Position numbers and translations under genes: made by a program
The notes under the pieces: model-generated
The model's input: the letters and a program-made list of their open reading frames with translations, nothing else
Told to the model about the DNA's origin: nothing
Database searches by the model: none
Shown here: piece after piece, positions 62,372 to 64,000 of the stretch
How positions within the stretch are numbered: the stretch's first letter is position 1
How the letters are laid out: the number at the start of each line of letters is the position of its first letter
NCBI RefSeq assembly: GCF_014199945.1
Contig: NZ_JACHOR010000002.1
Location: 124,001-188,000 of the forward strand
Origin: Brevundimonas variabilis
GTDB taxonomy: Bacteria > Pseudomonadota > Alphaproteobacteria > Caulobacterales > Caulobacteraceae
Direction of reading: 5' to 3'
Length of the DNA: 64,000 nucleotides

Positions 62372-63403
62372 ATGATCCGTCCCGAAGACCTGCTGAGGCC
62401 GACCCCCGCAGGGCTGTATTGTCCGCCCGGAGATTTCTACATCGATCCGGTCAGGCCTGTGGCCAGGGCCGTTGTGACCCACGGCCATTCTGACCACGCC
62501 CGATCGGGCCACGGGGCCGTTCTTGCCACATCCCAGACCCTGGCGATCATGGCGGAACGCTATGGCGAGGGCTTCACGGACCTTCGTCAGGCTCTCGATT
62601 ACGGCGACTGGACGACACACAGCGGGGTCGAGATCGGTATGGCACCGGCCGGGCATGTGCTGGGGTCAGCCCAGGCTATCATCCGGCATCAGGGTCTGAC
62701 CATGGTCGTGTCGGGGGACTACAAGCGGCGACGCGATCCAACATGCGCACAATTTGAGCCCGTTCCGTGCCACGTGTTCATTTCCGAGGCGACGTTCGGG
62801 CTTCCCGTCTTCACCCACCCGCCGGATGCCGAGGAAATCGGACGCCTCGTGCAATCTCTTGGCCAGTTTCCTGACCGGGCTCACCTCGTTGGGGCCTATG
62901 CGCTCGGCAAGGCCCAGCGGGTGATCCGCCTGCTGCGCGAGGCGGGATGGGAAAGACCGATCTATGTTCATGGTGCGCTGGAGAGGTTGAACCGGCTTTA
63001 CGAGCGCGAAGGCATCGATCTCGGACCGATCCTTCCGGCCACGGGGCTTAAAAAGGACGCCCTGGGCGGCGAAGTCGCGATCGGTCCGCCATCCGCGATA
63101 CAGGATCGATGGGCGCGGCGCTTTGCCGATCCCGTAACCGCGTTTGCCTCCGGCTGGATGCTGGTCAAGGCCCGAGCCCGGCAACGGGGTGTGGAGTTGC
63201 CCCTAGTGATTTCGGACCATGCCGACTGGGGCGAACTGACCGACACCTTCAACGATCTGCGACCGGAGGAAATCTGGATCACCCACGGCCGCGAAGAGGG
63301 GCTGCTGAGATGGGCCGAGATCAACGGCATGAAGGCAAGGGCATTGCGACTGGTCGGGTATGACGAAGAAGACGAGGAGGCTCCGCCAGACAGGCCGGAC
63401 TGA
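62372..63403 (+). CDS. Ligase-associated DNA damage response exonuclease
   Basis: 343 residues from ATG 62372. Metallo-beta-lactamase/beta-CASP nuclease: the zinc motif is VVTHGHSDHARSGHGAVLA near residue 35, then APAGHVLGSAQAIIRHQG near 92, VVSGDYKRRRDPTCAQFEPV near 111 and LPLVISDHADWGELTDTFND near 280. It belongs to the family normally beside an ATP-dependent DNA ligase, an Lhr-type helicase and a phosphoesterase. None of these is within the window on either side. Confidence 0.9.
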   Translation: MIRPEDLLRPTPAGLYCPPGDFYIDPVRPVARAVVTHGHSDHARSGHGAVLATSQTLAIMAERYGEGFTDLRQALDYGDWTTHSGVEIGMAPAGHVLGSAQAIIRHQGLTMVVSGDYKRRRDPTCAQFEPVPCHVFISEATFGLPVFTHPPDAEEIGRLVQSLGQFPDRAHLVGAYALGKAQRVIRLLREAGWERPIYVHGALERLNRLYEREGIDLGPILPATGLKKDALGGEVAIGPPSAIQDRWARRFADPVTAFASGWMLVKARARQRGVELPLVISDHADWGELTDTFNDLRPEEIWITHGREEGLLRWAEINGMKARALRLVGYDEEDEEAPPDRPD

Positions 63404-63408
63404 TCCGG

Positions 63409-64000
63409 TCAGGCCGCGCGGCTGCCGGTCCCTGCGCTTGCGTCCTGCGCCTCCGCAGTCAGGGCAAAGTTTATGGCCATGCGCAAACGCTCTGGCTTGA
63501 TCGGCTTTTCGACCACTGCGGCCATCCCCAGGGATCTGTAGTGCCGAGCATCGTCAGGATCGGCATTGGCCGTCAGCGCGACGATCGGAATACGGGAGGC
63601 GGGCCCGTCCAGAGCGCGGATCGCCTGTGTCGCCTGCATTCCGTCCATGCGCGGCATCTTGATATCCATCAGGATCAGGTCGAACGGGCGATCCTGAGCG
63701 GCCTGCACCGCCTCAACGCCGTCCTCCGCCGTTTCTGACGTACAGCCGAACATTTCGCAGAGGGCCTGCGCCACGACGCGGTTGGTCGCGTTGTCGTCGA
63801 CGATCAGGATGTGGGGACTGGACTGCAGTTCCACGTCTGCCAGCAGCGTTAGATCGACCCGGCTTTCGCTCGGGGCGCTGCAAAGAGTGCAGCGGATATC
63901 GAAGGCAAAGGTCGCGCCGCGACCCGTGTTGTTCTCCGCCCAGATCCGTCCGCCCATGCGGTCGACCATCTGCCGACAGATCGAAAGACCGAGCCCCGCA
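63409..64000 (-). CDS. Hybrid sensor histidine kinase/response regulator, C-terminal part
   Basis: The gene runs off the right end, so only the last 196 codons are seen. They begin in the ATP-binding domain (G2 box GLGLSICRQMVDRMGGRIWA, with GRGATFAFDI) and continue into a receiver domain from about 63840 (HILIVDDNATNRVVAQALC). The phospho-acceptor Asp lies in FDLILMDIKMPRMDGMQATQ, with the conserved Lys in VVEKPIKPERLRM. The sensory input and kinase domains are missing from the window, so the signal is unknown. Confidence 0.9.
   Translation of the reverse strand, partial: AGLGLSICRQMVDRMGGRIWAENNTGRGATFAFDIRCTLCSAPSESRVDLTLLADVELQSSPHILIVDDNATNRVVAQALCEMFGCTSETAEDGVEAVQAAQDRPFDLILMDIKMPRMDGMQATQAIRALDGPASRIPIVALTANADPDDARHYRSLGMAAVVEKPIKPERLRMAINFALTAEAQDASAGTGSRAA

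Overview
The window is a high-GC, densely packed alphaproteobacterial chromosome segment, most likely from Caulobacteraceae and probably Brevundimonas. Support comes from the C4 (ALA synthase) haem gene, a class I lysyl-tRNA synthetase, a bactofilin, an IscR-headed suf operon, a MerR gene next to ihfA, a glyA-nrdR-rib-nusB-thiL string and a flavin-dependent halogenase of the type known from Brevundimonas. No rRNA, CRISPR array, insertion sequence or prophage is visible. One tRNA (Pro, GGG) is present.

Layout. 1-4992: partial bactofilin, a one-cysteine peroxiredoxin, tyrS, a DOMON-like/NamZ pair and an alpha/beta hydrolase. 5149-14710: the Fe-S assembly operon iscR-iscS-sufB-sufC-(163-bp inverted-repeat element)-sufD-sufS-sufT-sufA, running without a gap into metNIQ. 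14707-20277: minus-strand genes for an acyltransferase, a diguanylate cyclase, a DEAD-box helicase, the N-end-rule transferase Bpt and MotB. 20409-23296: flavin reductase, secreted alpha/beta hydrolase, PhnA-like protein and hemB. 23403-29358: valine-catabolism genes (acyl-CoA dehydrogenase, 3-hydroxyisobutyryl-CoA hydrolase, 3-hydroxyisobutyrate dehydrogenase) with a flavin-dependent halogenase between the first two and an EthD protein plus a lipoprotein methyltransferase further on. 29657-37399: hemA, a small conserved protein, glyA, nrdR, a reductase-only RibD, ribE, RibBX, ribH, nusB and thiL. 38051-44895: proton pyrophosphatase, bamE, bc1 chaperone, yceD-plsX-fabH, ihfA and a MerR regulator. 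44947-48791: tRNA-Pro, membrane proteins, a methyltransferase, an SMR pump facing a membrane-protein/winged-helix pair, and a phosphatase. 48788-58846: pabB, ppc, two small membrane proteins, haem A synthase, PhoX, queA and class I lysS. 58972-64000: SH3 protein, S24-type repressor and two small hypothetical genes in a more AT-rich patch, two thioesterases, a ligase-associated exonuclease and the C-terminal end of a hybrid histidine kinase.

How genes work together. IscR probably senses Fe-S status and represses its operon through a palindrome (GACT-N5-AGTC) over the promoter. Two cysteine desulfurases feed SufBCD and SufA/SufT, and the co-directional methionine ABC transporter ties sulfur uptake to the same transcript. 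The riboflavin string encodes RibE, RibH and the RibB half-reaction, but the RibD deaminase domain is absent and the GTP cyclohydrolase II half of RibBX has lost its zinc cysteines, so those steps must be encoded elsewhere.

Most unusual points: an inverted-repeat element inside the suf operon whose right arm appears to supply the sufD ribosome-binding site and first start-codon base; a ribH that seems to start at CTG overlapping the upstream stop; a halogenase inside a valine-catabolism cluster; an IscR box; a 15-bp perfect palindrome between the SMR pump and the membrane-protein/regulator pair; and two further interspersed inverted-repeat families. I do not see an obviously new defence or mobile system.
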